Source: Candidatus Obscuribacterales bacterium (GTDB taxonomy: Bacteria; Cyanobacteriota; Vampirovibrionia; Obscuribacterales; Obscuribacteraceae). From it: a stretch of DNA of 64,000 nucleotides. A program made the position numbers and the translations under genes. Positions 27,047 through 37,600 of this stretch are shown piece by piece (positions within the stretch are counted from its first letter, which is position 1; the number at the start of each line of letters is the position of its first letter). The stretch is from assembly GCA_020050835.1 (NCBI GenBank), contig JAGVKB010000102.1, positions 124,001-188,000 on the forward strand, read 5' to 3'. The notes under the pieces are model-generated. The model searched no databases. It was given only the letters and a program-made list of their open reading frames with translations, and was not told where the DNA came from.

Positions 27047-27205
27047 AATTGGCTGGATTGATGTACCTGCCAATGTTTGTTATGCTTGATTCAGTAAGAT
27101 GGCGCTGTAGTTCGCCTTGTGGTGGTGTCGTCGGCGCTTTTGATTGCTGGATTGGCTGTATCGTTTTGCCCGGTTTAACAAAATTTGATGAATTGGCTGG
27201 AATTG
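27047..27205. repeat. Three copies of an ATTGGCTGGATTG-like motif around the pdxR promoter
   Basis: Near-identical words occur at 27047-27060 (AATTGGCTGGATTG), 27142-27154 (ATTGCTGGATTG core) and 27191-27205 (AATTGGCTGGAATTG). The first overlaps the -35 hexamer and the third overlaps the first codons of pdxR. They are candidate operator sites for autoregulation. Confidence 0.4.
27058..27086 (+). promoter_or_regulatory. Sigma-70-type promoter for pdxR
   Basis: TTGATG (27058-27063), exactly 17 nt spacer, TATGCT (27081-27086): four matches of six in each box. It lies about 100 nt before the pdxR start, leaving a leader that contains two repeat motifs. Confidence 0.5.
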
Positions 27206-28753
27206 TTTGGAGATCTGAAGCGAGCGCGTGGGCGTTCCACTCCAATGTATGTGCAGTTAGTGGATCGGGTTCGTGACGGGATACGATCCGGCCAATTGAG
27301 GGACAATTCACGTTTGCCGACAAATAGGGAGTTGGCAGAGCTCCTGCAGATTGATCGTTCCACCGTATCGAGGGCATATTTCGAACTCGAGCAAGAGGGG
27401 TTAGTGGACAGTCACGTCGGTCGTGGCACTTTCGTCCGGCTGGCTGGCGGGCATGACCGCCGCTCAAAGCACGGGCGGCTGGGCAGCGGCAATGAAAGCA
27501 TGGTGTGGCCTGCGAAGTTCTCGCGCTCCAGCCAGACTGCCTTTGCCATGCTCAGCCGGCAGCCTGGACAGAGCAGCTCAGCGCCCGATGTCATCTCATT
27601 TGCCGGCGGAATTCCCAGTCAGGAATTCTATCCTTATGAAGAGTTTCAATCGATTGTCAGCCAACTGATACGTTCCAATCGTTCGGCTGAGATGTTTGGA
27701 TACAGTCCGGCCGAGGGCAATCCGGAGCTGCGTAAAGAGGTCAGGCGATATCTTCGGCAGCAGGGAGTCGAGGCTAACGACAATGAGCTCTTGATTGTCA
27801 GCGGCTCGCAGCAGGCGATTGACGTAGTGACCAATACTCTGGTCGACCCCGGTGATGTCGTGCTGGTTGAAGAGCCAACCTACTTCTGGGCGCTCTGCAA
27901 CTTTACGGCCAGACAGGCTCGTTGTCTGCCGGTTCCCACAGACAGCGCCGGACTGGATCTCGATGTATTGGAATCTATCCTCTCCCGGCATCGAGTCAAA
28001 CTGCTCTATGTGATGCCGACTTTTCAGAATCCGACCGGTTCCACTCTGGGTTTGGAGCGACGCAAAAGACTGATCGAGCTGGCTAGGCGATATCAAATGC
28101 CGGTATTGGAAGATAATTTCGTCGGCGATCTTCGTTATGAAGGAGAGCCTGTGCCGTCGCTGCGCGCGCTTGATGCGAGCGGAGATGTTGTGATTCATCA
28201 AGGGACATTTTCCAAAGCGCTCTGTCCGGGGTTGCGATTGGGCTGGTTGGTGGCACCGGCCGAAGTAATGTCGAGAATGTCTCTGGCCAAAAGAGCCAGC
28301 GATCTTTCGACAAACTCCCTGTCTCAGGTTGTGATGGCAGAGTATCTTAAGCGTGGCTTCTACGAACGACATCTCGAACAGATCCGCAAGGTCTACAAGA
28401 TCAGGCTTGATACTATGTGTAGTGCCTTGCGCTGCCATATCGGACAAGCAATCAATTGGACGGCACCGCAAGGCGGATTATTCGTGTGGGCCCAATTGCC
28501 GGCCGGATGCTCGGCCAGAGAGTTGTTGTCCTTCGCCGAGCGCGAGGCGGTTACTTTCAGTCCGGGTGACATGTTTTTTGTCAATGGCGACCGGCAAGAG
28601 TTTTTAAGGCTGTCCTTTATCCAGACGGATGAGAAGACGATCGAGGAAGGTATCAGGCGGCTGGCCCGGGCAGTCGGCTCCTATTTGGAGAGCCGGCGTC
28701 ATTCGAACGGAGCGGGCGCTTCCGCCAGAAGTGGCGAAGCAACTTGGGTCTAA
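27188..28753 (+). CDS. pdxR: MocR-type regulator (GntR HTH plus aminotransferase fold), likely PdxR
   Basis: 521 residues. An N-terminal winged helix (about 20-85: PMYVQLVDRVRDGIRSGQL, LPTNRELAELL, RSTVSRAYFELEQEGL, GRGTFV) is joined by a linker to a full class I aminotransferase-like domain (about 130-510) with NPTG and the PLP Lys in QGTFSKALCPG (about 343). MocR regulators of this kind next to pdxST are PdxR: they sense PLP and activate its synthesis. The next genes are pdxS and pdxT in the same direction, which supports the call, although PdxR genes are commonly divergent from pdxST. ATG 27188 was chosen over the adjacent TTG 27185; neither has a clear ribosome site. Confidence 0.87.
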   Translation: MNWLELFGDLKRARGRSTPMYVQLVDRVRDGIRSGQLRDNSRLPTNRELAELLQIDRSTVSRAYFELEQEGLVDSHVGRGTFVRLAGGHDRRSKHGRLGSGNESMVWPAKFSRSSQTAFAMLSRQPGQSSSAPDVISFAGGIPSQEFYPYEEFQSIVSQLIRSNRSAEMFGYSPAEGNPELRKEVRRYLRQQGVEANDNELLIVSGSQQAIDVVTNTLVDPGDVVLVEEPTYFWALCNFTARQARCLPVPTDSAGLDLDVLESILSRHRVKLLYVMPTFQNPTGSTLGLERRKRLIELARRYQMPVLEDNFVGDLRYEGEPVPSLRALDASGDVVIHQGTFSKALCPGLRLGWLVAPAEVMSRMSLAKRASDLSTNSLSQVVMAEYLKRGFYERHLEQIRKVYKIRLDTMCSALRCHIGQAINWTAPQGGLFVWAQLPAGCSARELLSFAEREAVTFSPGDMFFVNGDRQEFLRLSFIQTDEKTIEEGIRRLARAVGSYLESRRHSNGAGASARSGEATWV

Positions 28754-28819
28754 GAGTTAATTGTGCGCATGTTTTTCACTGACGTAATAAATCTACCGAT
28801 ACAAGACGAGGTATTGAAA

Positions 28820-29737
28820 ATGGTGACGGAAGTCCAGATTGCAGATAACAAGGGCGCTAAGACCGGTACGGAGAGAGTAAAGCGGGCCCTGCCGCAGATG
28901 CTGAAAGGCGGAGTCATCATGGATGTCGTGACGCCGGACCAGGCGAAGATCGCCGAGGAAGCCGGCGCCGTTGCGGTAATGGCGCTCGAGCGTGTACCAG
29001 CCGATATTCGGGCCGACGGCGGTGTGGCCAGAATGAGCGACCCCGAGCTGATCGCCAAGATAATTGAAGCGGTGACAATTCCGGTCATGGCTAAGGCGAG
29101 GATCGGTCACTTCGTCGAAGCTCAAATTCTCGAGTCGCTCGGCGTCGACTGTGTAGACGAAAGTGAGGTGCTCACTCCTGCCGACGAAGAGTTTCATATC
29201 GATAAGTCGAAGTTCACGATTCCCTTCGTTTGCGGCGCGAGAAATCTCGGTGAAGCGCTCCGCCGAATAGGCGAGGGTGCAGCCATGATCCGAACCAAAG
29301 GTGAGGCGGGCACCGGCGACGTTGTCGAAGCAGTGCGGCACGCTCGGACGATACTAGGCGAGCTTCGCCGCCTGACGGTTCTTCCGGCCGAGGAGCGTAT
29401 GACTTACGCGAAAGAGATTGGCGCTCCATACGAGCTGGTTTGCGAAATAGCCGAGACTGGCAAGCTGCCGGTAGTCAACTTCGCGGCCGGCGGCATCGCC
29501 ACGCCAGCCGACGCCGCGCTCATGATGCAATTAGGTGTCGATGGCGTATTTGTCGGATCCGGAATATTCAAGTCCGGAGACCCGGCCAAGCGGGCCGCAG
29601 CGATTGTGAAGGCCACTACCTTTTACAACGATCCCAAAGTGCTGGCTGAAGTCAGCCGCAGTCTCGGCGAGCCGATGGTGGGCAGAACGGTGCGCAGCCT
29701 GGCGCCCGGAGAAGAGCTGGCCAGCAGGGGGTGGTAA
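28820..29737 (+). CDS. pdxS: Pyridoxal 5'-phosphate synthase, synthase subunit
   Basis: Builds PLP from ribose 5-phosphate, glyceraldehyde 3-phosphate and ammonia supplied by PdxT. 305 residues from ATG 28820, chosen because GAGG is 8 nt upstream and the family starts shortly before GTERVKR; an earlier GTG at 28763 would add 19 residues. Catalytic Asp35 and Lys92 (MAKARIGHF), [10 protein letters not shown] and [19 protein letters not shown] are conserved. The protein forms a dodecamer in known species. It lies 66 nt after pdxR and 2 nt before pdxT, so the three form an operon. Confidence 0.96.
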   Translation: MVTEVQIADNKGAKTGTERVKRALPQMLKGGVIMDVVTPDQAKIAEEAGAVAVMALERVPADIRADGGVARMSDPELIAKIIEAVTIPVMAKARIGHFVEAQILESLGVDCVDESEVLTPADEEFHIDKSKFTIPFVCGARNLGEALRRIGEGAAMIRTKGEAGTGDVVEAVRHARTILGELRRLTVLPAEERMTYAKEIGAPYELVCEIAETGKLPVVNFAAGGIATPADAALMMQLGVDGVFVGSGIFKSGDPAKRAAAIVKATTFYNDPKVLAEVSRSLGEPMVGRTVRSLAPGEELASRGW

Positions 29738-29739
29738 GC

Positions 29740-30384
29740 ATGACAGCAACAGTCGGTATTCTTGCCCTGCAGGGCGACTTTGCGGAACACGCGCGGATGC
29801 TGGAGCGCCTGGGCGCCCGTACCATGCAGATCCGCAGGGCCAGCGAGCTCCAGTTTGTTGATGGACTCGTAATTCCTGGCGGTGAGTCTACGACGATTGC
29901 TAAACTGACCGGAGAGACGACCGACCCCATATTCGATACCATAATTGAACGGGCGAAAGCCGGAATGCCAATTTATGGAACGTGTATGGGGTCCATTTTT
30001 CTCGCCCGGGAGATTGAAGGGTCCGCTCAAGGACGGCTTGCATTAATGGATATTCGGGTTCGGCGAAACGCATTCGGTCCACAAAGACAAAGTTTCGAAT
30101 GCAGTCTGGCAATTCCCGAGCTCGGAGATGAGCCGCTAACGGCGATTTTTATTCGCGGTCCAATTGTGCTTTCCTGCGGGCCGAATGTAAGAGTGATGGC
30201 CCGTGTCGCCGAGGGGATCGTCATGGCCCGGCAGGATAATCTGCTGGTGACGGCGTTTCATCCCGAAATTACTGAGGACTACCGTGTGCACCGGTACTTC
30301 CTGGAGATGGTAGAGACTCAAAATCAGAAAACCATGCGTCCACAGTCCATGCCGTCCTTGGCCCAGCCGGTGCTTGCCCGATAG
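29740..30384 (+). CDS. pdxT: Pyridoxal 5'-phosphate synthase, glutaminase subunit
   Basis: Glutaminase that releases ammonia from glutamine and channels it to PdxS. 214 residues from ATG 29740 (AGGGGGTGG just upstream); a GTG at 29731 overlaps pdxS and is less likely. Triad: Cys82 (GTCMGSIFLA), His174 and Glu176 (FHPEITED). VGILALQGDFAEH and PGGEST are typical. The C-terminus is about 20 residues longer than usual and polar. It overlaps no other gene and is followed by a 213-nt gap. Confidence 0.95.
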   Translation: MTATVGILALQGDFAEHARMLERLGARTMQIRRASELQFVDGLVIPGGESTTIAKLTGETTDPIFDTIIERAKAGMPIYGTCMGSIFLAREIEGSAQGRLALMDIRVRRNAFGPQRQSFECSLAIPELGDEPLTAIFIRGPIVLSCGPNVRVMARVAEGIVMARQDNLLVTAFHPEITEDYRVHRYFLEMVETQNQKTMRPQSMPSLAQPVLAR

Positions 30385-30597
30385 CTGGCGCAGCTCCAAG
30401 ACAATCAAGCATAGATACAGCGAGCTAAGCACTTTCGTTCCGGTTCGGATTGGCGGACAGAATGGGCAACTTTTTCGCCGCGTGAGTTAGAAAAATTCTC
30501 CGCCGCAATTCATACTGAGTTGTTTTGCGTTCTAATTACCTGATGGTAAGCTGGAAGCAGTACGTGCAGTTAGGCTGGAGGAAGGGTTCTAATCAAG

Positions 30598-32619
30598 GTG
30601 ATAGGAACAGTCCTTGACGGTCGATTCAAGATTCTCGAACTCCTGAGTGAAGATGCTGCTGGTCTGCTTTGGAAGGGCAGGCATGAGCTGCTTGGCCGAA
30701 CTGTCGCCATCAAGGTGTTCAAGACCGACCAGGCTGAAGGGTCGCAGAGTCTCGAGCGATTCAACCGCGAGGCAAATGTCTTATGCGCTCTCGATCATCC
30801 CGGCATCATAAAAATCTACGATTCAGGCATGACGCCAGAACGAGAGCCTTATCTCGTGGTGGAGTTGGTCGAAGGGCGCAATCTCAGAGAATTGCTCGAA
30901 GGTGATCGCACCGCCGGCGACAGCTGTCCGGTTGAGCTTTTCTCTCAGGTCTGCGCTGCTCTCAGTCATGCCCACCAGCACGGTGTGCTGCACGGTGCGC
31001 TCAAGCCGGAGAGCATCCTGGTTCTAGATGGTGACCCTCTTAAGATCAAACTGGGAGACTTTGGTATTGCAAAGCTGCTCGGTTTGGATCGAGCAGTGTC
31101 TCAAAAGAACACGCAGACCTTCGAGCGCTTCGGTGCTGTGCAATATATCAGTCCTGAACAGTGCACTGGCCGGCAGACTGATGCTCGCTCCGACGTGTAT
31201 GCGCTTGGCTGTGTAGTCTATGAATACCTCTTCGGCAGCGCTCCATTTACCGGTGGCAGCCCGGTCGAGATTGTCTCGAAACATATTTCGGCTGTGCCGA
31301 TGATACCGCAGACGGTGAGCGCCTGCTTTCGTAGTTTGGGGGCGATTGTTCTGAAAGCTTTGAACAAGCGACCGGATGATCGTTTCCAGTCGATGAAGGA
31401 ATTCAAGGCAGCTTTCGAATTGCATAAAGAGACGTCTGCGGCTACCTGTGCTAAACAACAGGCTGGCGCTAATTTGGTAATTAGATTGCTCGATCAGCGC
31501 CCGGGAATTGCTCATTTTGCCGTGGTTCTAGCAGTGCTGGCAATCACCGCAATTGGGTGTATTGCAACTTACACTGAATTCGGTCGAATGAAGGCAGCCG
31601 AGTGCCGATTGGCTTTTGACACCGCCCTTTCCAGCGATAACCAGCGCTGGTACGACAGTGCGACACACCTCTTGGCACTTTATGAAAACCTCGGTAAGTA
31701 TGAAGCTGCGGCCGCGCTCGAGAAGCGCATCCTGCCAGTCCTGGTGGAAAGATACGGTGATGGCAGCCAGGTGGTGTTTCAAGCACGGATGCAGATCGGC
31801 GAGTATCTGCTCAGAGGACATCGAGAGCAAGAGGCTCGCAAATGGTTTGATGATTTGAGTAAGTCTCTGGCGGCAGAGGCGGATGCCGCTAGCGATAGTC
31901 CACAGTGGCCACAGCTGATATACCGCTTTATTGAAGTCCATGATCGGATTCCTCAAAAGGAGAATTTTGACCTGGTGACGAAACTGGGAGAGCTGGGAGA
32001 ATTGTTGTGTCAAAGGCAACAGTATGAGCAGTGCATCCCCTATCTTGAGAGATCGCTCAAGCTCCGCAAGGAGCTGCATGGGCCGGTGGATGGGCTGTGG
32101 CCAAGGACATTGCACAGATTGGGGCTTGCCTATTGGCGAGTCGGCCGAACAAGGGAGGCATTAGAGCAGTTATCAGAGTCTGTGCGAGTGGCTGGGTCGA
32201 TGGTCGGCTTCTCCGAAGAGGACATGCTAAAGTGCGATATGGCTGATTTCTTGCGCGAACGAGGCAAACTGGCGGAAGCGGAGAAGTACTACAAGCAGTC
32301 GATTGAAATTCAAGATGCGGACGAAAATCCCAGCCTCTACGCGCAAACAATTGCTGGACTGGGAGATGTCTACAGGCGGGAGGGAAGACTGGGCTTGGCC
32401 GAGGAGAACTTTCGCAATGCCCGCAAGATTGAAAAGGATATTACCGGCAATCAACGTTGGTCGGCTCAGCTACATTGCTACCTCGCTCAGAAGTTCATGG
32501 ACAGCAAAGACCGCAAGCAGGCAAATGTGGAATTTAAAATAGCGCTTGATTCCGCGCTGTATTTTAACGACAAGTACCAGGAGCGGCTAATCCGAAGCCT
32601 TATGATGCAAAACCGCTGA
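30598..32619 (+). CDS. TPR-tailed membrane pseudokinase
   Basis: 673 residues, GTG start with GGAGGAAGG 12 nt upstream. Kinase fold at about 1-285, one membrane helix (about 304-324), then TPRs of the kinesin-light-chain type to the end (RTLHRLGLAYWRVGRTREALEQL). It keeps Lys39, Glu58 and DFG (154-156). It lacks the P-loop glycines (LLSEDAAGLLWKG). HRD is replaced by HGA (132-134) and the metal-binding Asn by Ser139. Catalysis by the usual route is therefore very unlikely. The layout matches the pseudokinase starting at 10038, but the two have lost different residues. The gene ends immediately before the stop codon of the convergent glycosyltransferase. Confidence 0.87.
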   Translation: MIGTVLDGRFKILELLSEDAAGLLWKGRHELLGRTVAIKVFKTDQAEGSQSLERFNREANVLCALDHPGIIKIYDSGMTPEREPYLVVELVEGRNLRELLEGDRTAGDSCPVELFSQVCAALSHAHQHGVLHGALKPESILVLDGDPLKIKLGDFGIAKLLGLDRAVSQKNTQTFERFGAVQYISPEQCTGRQTDARSDVYALGCVVYEYLFGSAPFTGGSPVEIVSKHISAVPMIPQTVSACFRSLGAIVLKALNKRPDDRFQSMKEFKAAFELHKETSAATCAKQQAGANLVIRLLDQRPGIAHFAVVLAVLAITAIGCIATYTEFGRMKAAECRLAFDTALSSDNQRWYDSATHLLALYENLGKYEAAAALEKRILPVLVERYGDGSQVVFQARMQIGEYLLRGHREQEARKWFDDLSKSLAAEADAASDSPQWPQLIYRFIEVHDRIPQKENFDLVTKLGELGELLCQRQQYEQCIPYLERSLKLRKELHGPVDGLWPRTLHRLGLAYWRVGRTREALEQLSESVRVAGSMVGFSEEDMLKCDMADFLRERGKLAEAEKYYKQSIEIQDADENPSLYAQTIAGLGDVYRREGRLGLAEENFRNARKIEKDITGNQRWSAQLHCYLAQKFMDSKDRKQANVEFKIALDSALYFNDKYQERLIRSLMMQNR

Positions 32620-34353
32620 TTACTCTCGATTGCTGATGATCAGTAGCGGCATGCGATCGGTCAGCTTTCCGTTGCTCTTGACGGCAAAGCCAGGGTTCAG
32701 GCTGTGCGCGATGAACGGACGACTGTCAACCACGCGTAATCTTGCCATCAATTCTGGTGGCAGGTCATTTACTTTGTCCTTGGGTACGATCAGCAAGGCT
32801 GGTCTGGAATCAGACAGAAATGTCTCCATCTCCTTTCGATCCGATAATTTGATGGGCTCTCTTCCGGTCTGGAACGTTACCTCGTCGATCCAGCTATCAA
32901 CAGTGCGATGAATTCCAATACGGGTGTCCGGCGAGCTGTTCTTAATGATTGATATGTAACTTAAGACCGGCTGCATGGTTACGATTGAAGGCAGTATCTG
33001 CAGGCTGAACCCGATAGCCGCCAGGCAGACTCCGGTAAATGCGAGAGAAAGTGCTTTGAAGTATTGCTGGTGATACATTGACAAGGCGATCAGCAGCCCG
33101 GTCAATCCCAGAGCGCTCGGCATCAATAGCCATTGCGTAGGAGCGGTATTCTGAACGATCTTTTGCAGAAAGTAAGCAGAGATGAATCCGGCTGCGACAA
33201 AGCAGACCGACAGTCCCCAGCCGCCGGTGATGACAGGTCTTTCGCGGCGGTCGATCCAGCGGCCAAGATAGATAGCAACCAGCGCCGCAGCAGCTGGATA
33301 GGTCGGCAGAGCGTAATAGTCGATTTTCCCGCGCGAGCAGCTGAAGAACAGGATTACAGTCGCAATCCATAACCAGAGAAAAAGCTCCGTCCTAGCTTCC
33401 GGCAAGGAAAGACCTGCTCGCCATCTTTTGATTGATCCGACCAAGGCCAAAGGCAGAAAGACCGACCAAGGCAAAAATCCAGTGAAGAGCGAAAGCGGCA
33501 TAAACCAGATTGGTCGGCGGGAGTCGTATGTCTGTCCGGCGAAGCGCTCAAGATTCTCATGGAGGAAAAAGTATTGCATCGCTCCCATGCCATTGGCGTG
33601 ATAAGCAGCAAAGAACCATGGGCTGGCAACGATTGCTGCTGTTAATCCACCTACCAAGACGTGACTCGGCTTAATGAGTTTGATCTGCTTCGTTAGTGCC
33701 AGATAGAGCAGGAAGGAGATGGCCGGCAGGACCAGACCGACCGGTCCCTTGGTCAGAAACGCCAGACCCATGCTTACTGATGCGAGCCACCAGCAGATAG
33801 ACCGGCGCTTCTCGGTTAAGGTGCCGGCATAAAGGAAGCACAAAGTACAAGTATCGAAGAGCGTCAGCAACATGTCCGACATGCAGAGCGCAGCGAAGGA
33901 AAAGAACATAAAGGCGCTAGCCAGCAGCATAGCCGCAAGCAGTCCGGGCAATATCCCGGCCATCAGTGCGGTTGAAACGGCTGTGGAACCGATTGTGAGC
34001 AAGGCACCGCAAATAGAAGGAAGGCGTGCCGTCAGATGTGAGATGCCGAATGTTTTGAATGTGCCGAGAATCAGCCAGTAGATAAGGATCGGCTTATCGA
34101 AAAACGGCTTGCCGTGATAAAGCGGTGTAACCAGGTTGGCATGCTCTAACATCTCTCTGGCACATTCTGCGAAAAATACTTCAGCGCGGCTAAATTTAGG
34201 CCAACAAACGGCGATCGTTGTATAGAGGACTCCAGCCAGAATAATGATCAAAGAAAGTCCAAGCAGGAATTCGCGCTTCCTGAGGATGCTAAAGCCGGTC
34301 TGCTTTTGCTCCGAAATACTGGGGGGGCGGCTCGGTATAAGGACTGTTTGCAT
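32620..34353 (-). CDS. ArnT/PMT-like membrane glycosyltransferase
   Basis: 577 residues with about 10-12 membrane helices, typical of family GT83 enzymes that move a sugar from a polyprenyl phosphate carrier to lipid or protein at the outer face of the membrane. The first outer loop carries the family pattern AECAREMLEHANLVTPLYHGKPFFDKPILIYWL. The usual acidic pair upstream (DE) reads RAE, with one Glu kept. LTKGPVGLVLP and SRGKIDYYALPTYPA are also family-like. The C-terminal 120 residues form a soluble domain. No lipid A or arabinose genes are adjacent, so the acceptor is unknown. The stop directly abuts that of the pseudokinase. Confidence 0.83.
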   Translation of the reverse strand: MQTVLIPSRPPSISEQKQTGFSILRKREFLLGLSLIIILAGVLYTTIAVCWPKFSRAEVFFAECAREMLEHANLVTPLYHGKPFFDKPILIYWLILGTFKTFGISHLTARLPSICGALLTIGSTAVSTALMAGILPGLLAAMLLASAFMFFSFAALCMSDMLLTLFDTCTLCFLYAGTLTEKRRSICWWLASVSMGLAFLTKGPVGLVLPAISFLLYLALTKQIKLIKPSHVLVGGLTAAIVASPWFFAAYHANGMGAMQYFFLHENLERFAGQTYDSRRPIWFMPLSLFTGFLPWSVFLPLALVGSIKRWRAGLSLPEARTELFLWLWIATVILFFSCSRGKIDYYALPTYPAAAALVAIYLGRWIDRRERPVITGGWGLSVCFVAAGFISAYFLQKIVQNTAPTQWLLMPSALGLTGLLIALSMYHQQYFKALSLAFTGVCLAAIGFSLQILPSIVTMQPVLSYISIIKNSSPDTRIGIHRTVDSWIDEVTFQTGREPIKLSDRKEMETFLSDSRPALLIVPKDKVNDLPPELMARLRVVDSRPFIAHSLNPGFAVKSNGKLTDRMPLLIISNRE

Positions 34354-34600
34354 AGTCGCTCCGCTTGGTGTTCTCTTTGGCGAGATTATGGCACTCTTTC
34401 ATCTTTATTTCTTGAGCTGGAACTCACGTATATTTCGCTGCAACTGCCACTCTGCCTAACGGGTGAGCTCATCAAGAGGCTATTTGTGGGGGATCAGGCG
34501 TGGGAGATCTACTAACCCAACGGGACTTTCCCCAATCGACTTGGGCTGTATGAAAACCTACTATTTGCGCAATGACGACATCCCCGTCGGAGGAGCCCCC

Positions 34601-37600
34601 ATGTCGAATCGCGAAGTCCTTGCTGTCAGAGACCGCACCAATGTGCAGAATCAGACTGATGACAGCACCGGTGCCTGGACTAAGTTAGCTCAGGACGCCT
34701 GGTCGGCTAGTTGCAGTGTGGGACGTGAGGCGAGACTGCTTGGTCAGGGCGTGGTCGGGGGATTCTTTGTCAAAGGTTATGACGCGATTGCAAACAACGG
34801 TAAGCAGACGGCGGTTCACCTGGCTGAATCAGTGGCTATCGGGGGAGCGCTCGCGATAGCCAGTAAGTCCGGTCCGGCGCCGATTAGATTGTTGGCGGCC
34901 GGAGTCGGCGGATATTTCGGTTATCAAATGTCCGATTGGATGAAGAATGACGTGTTCAATGGCTCGCGCTGGTCCGCGATCGGCTCTGCCGTAAGCGATA
35001 CCTGGCGGTCCGGGGCCAATCTGGATAGCAATATTGCAAAAATGCAAAACAATGCAGGCACTATATTGTTCGATTCGGCCTTGATGTTCGGTGGCGGCTA
35101 TGCTGGCGCCAAACTCGGTGCGGCCGGCGCACATAAAATGTCGAATTTCGAATTCTCTTTCCTCAAGCGGGGATCGCAGCTCGCTCCTGAGCTGACCAGC
35201 GTTGCTGCTCTTGAAACGGCCGGCCGTTTCAAGGCGGACCTGAAGCGCGTTGATGCCAATGATCCGCTGGTTAAGCTGGACGAAGTAATCGCTTCGAAGA
35301 AAAAGCGGCCGTCGACTCATGATCCCAGAGATATTGCCGGACTTCTTAAAGAGTCAAAAATGCTGGACTTGGCCAACAAGGACAGCGTGGCAAGAGATCT
35401 CAGAGACGTCAAGGCGCCTGAGTTGCAGAAGCAAAATACTGAACTACAGCGGACAACCGACAAGTTAAACGCCGAGATCAAGGTCAAACAAAAAGAATTG
35501 ACCGCGGTAGATACATTGCTTGCTGAGAAAAAGTCAGTCCAGGCTGCCGAGGCGAGATTGCAGTCGCTGGAGAAAGATGCCGGAGAGCTTGCAGGCAAGC
35601 GGACCGAACTGCGCACGCTCGAAGAGCAGATCGGCGCCCAGGCGAAAGCAAGGGAAGAAGCTAAAAAGAATCCTGTGACCGAGGCAACCGGCGCTAGAAA
35701 AGCTCAGGAGGCAAAGGCGGTAGAGGCTGAGGCGACGCAGTATGAAGCGCTTCGTGAGCAGGCTCGCGAGCTGAGAAGAGACATTTCGGAGAAGGAAGCG
35801 GCCACCGACCGGACCAATCCGAATTCTGCGTTCAAACAGGCGGACAGTCAGCTTCAGGCAGCCAGAAAGACATTGAGTGATGCCGAGGCAAATCGTCCGG
35901 CTCGAATGTCGCAGATTCAGGCGGAAATTGAATCTTTGAGAGGCGGCGTGGCTGAAAACACAACGCGGCAACAGGCGATCGCTCAGCAGGCGCAGAAAGT
36001 TGTCGAGTCATATTACGCACGTTTGTCTGATCTCATCAAGGATCCCAGCTCGTTGCAGCCAGTCCAAGCGACTGAGGCGCTTAAGGTTAAGCCAGAAAAC
36101 CAGCGCCAGAGCGCTGAAACGTTAAATGCAGAAACCGCCAGGCTGATCCAAGGTGGCGGCAAGTCGGATGTCGGCGCTGAAGTAACGAGTGTCAAGGAGA
36201 AGTTGCCGGCTGAAAGGATTGGCCAGGCAGTCGAAGAGAAGCCAGTACAAAAGTCCGATCTACATACGGTCAAGAGTACAGACGCCGGTAAACTGGTTAT
36301 CGATCAGGCTTTAACGACAACCAGCAAGCAGGTGGTCGATCTCACCAGTGGTGCAAAGCCCTTGGAGTCCAAGACCGTTGAGCCGGTCAGGAAGTCGGAA
36401 GGCAAGTCAGAAGTAAAGTCTGAAGCGACCTCCGAACAAAAGTCGGCAACAAAGGAGCAACGCGCTGAAGCGGCTTCTCCTGAACTGAAAGGCAGGCTCG
36501 AAGCGGAAGCTCGTGTTAAGTCTGCTCTGGATAATGCAAAGCCGGCAGTGACCGAAGCGGCCGAAAGACTGAAGGTATTTGATGAAGCGCGCGAGATTAA
36601 GCGGCGGACACGACAACAGCTCGACTCAATCAAGAGCGAGCTGGACGCAATTGAGAGCGGAAAGACACAGTTTGCCGATCAACTAGCAAAGCAACAGAAA
36701 GTCGAAGCACTTACAGCCAGGCAGAAAGAGCTGAATGTTGAGATTGAAAAAGCACAGGACTCGGTTAAACGGGTTGGCAGCGGACATTATTTCCAAGCGA
36801 TGAAGGGCATTCGCCGCTATTCCGCGAGTGTAGAGGAATTCTTCGCCAAGGAGCCAGACGCTGTTCGCCGCAATGAGTTTGCCAAGGAAGCGGTGAGGAA
36901 TCTTGAAGCGATGCTCGACGAGCTGCCCAAAGCTCGCCAGGGAACACGGCCTCCATCCGACAATTTAAGCCGACGAGGATTTGCGGGCAAGGATATTGAG
37001 CGTATCACTCAGATTCGCGAGCATGCAGATCGCAGGCTCGATCAGATGAACCACAAGCACGAAGGAAGAAATCAGAGTCTGCTCGAGTTGAAACCGGTCA
37101 AGCGAGCATTCGATAAAGTGACTTCCGGCGAGCTTCGCAATGAGATACCTGATTTCGTTCGGAAACAGCTTGAGGCTTCGCAGCAGAGAATATCCACGCT
37201 GTCGAAACCGGAAGGCATCTCAGATCGCGATTGGAAACAGATACAGTCGCGCGTGCAATCGTCCGACATTGTGAAGATGGCAAATGATCCAGTTAACGTC
37301 GAAGCGGTGATGAACAACTCTTCTGTGGTGTTTTTCGACCAGCAAGGAAGCCTGATCGGACAAATCGGTACCGACGGCAGATTTCGTCCGAAATACTTTG
37401 ATGTTCCGAGCATACTGCGAGGACCAGGCAGAGGTGGTGCTGGCGTCGACCGGCTTCAGGGCGAAAGCTTAGGCGGCTTCGCAATGATCGGACCGCAAGT
37501 CAGATTGACCTTTGGCGGTCGCCTTGAGTTGCACAACATCGGCACCAACTCGAAGGCCGAACCAATCTATTCCAAGGAAGTAATGTCCTTCGAAGGCAAG

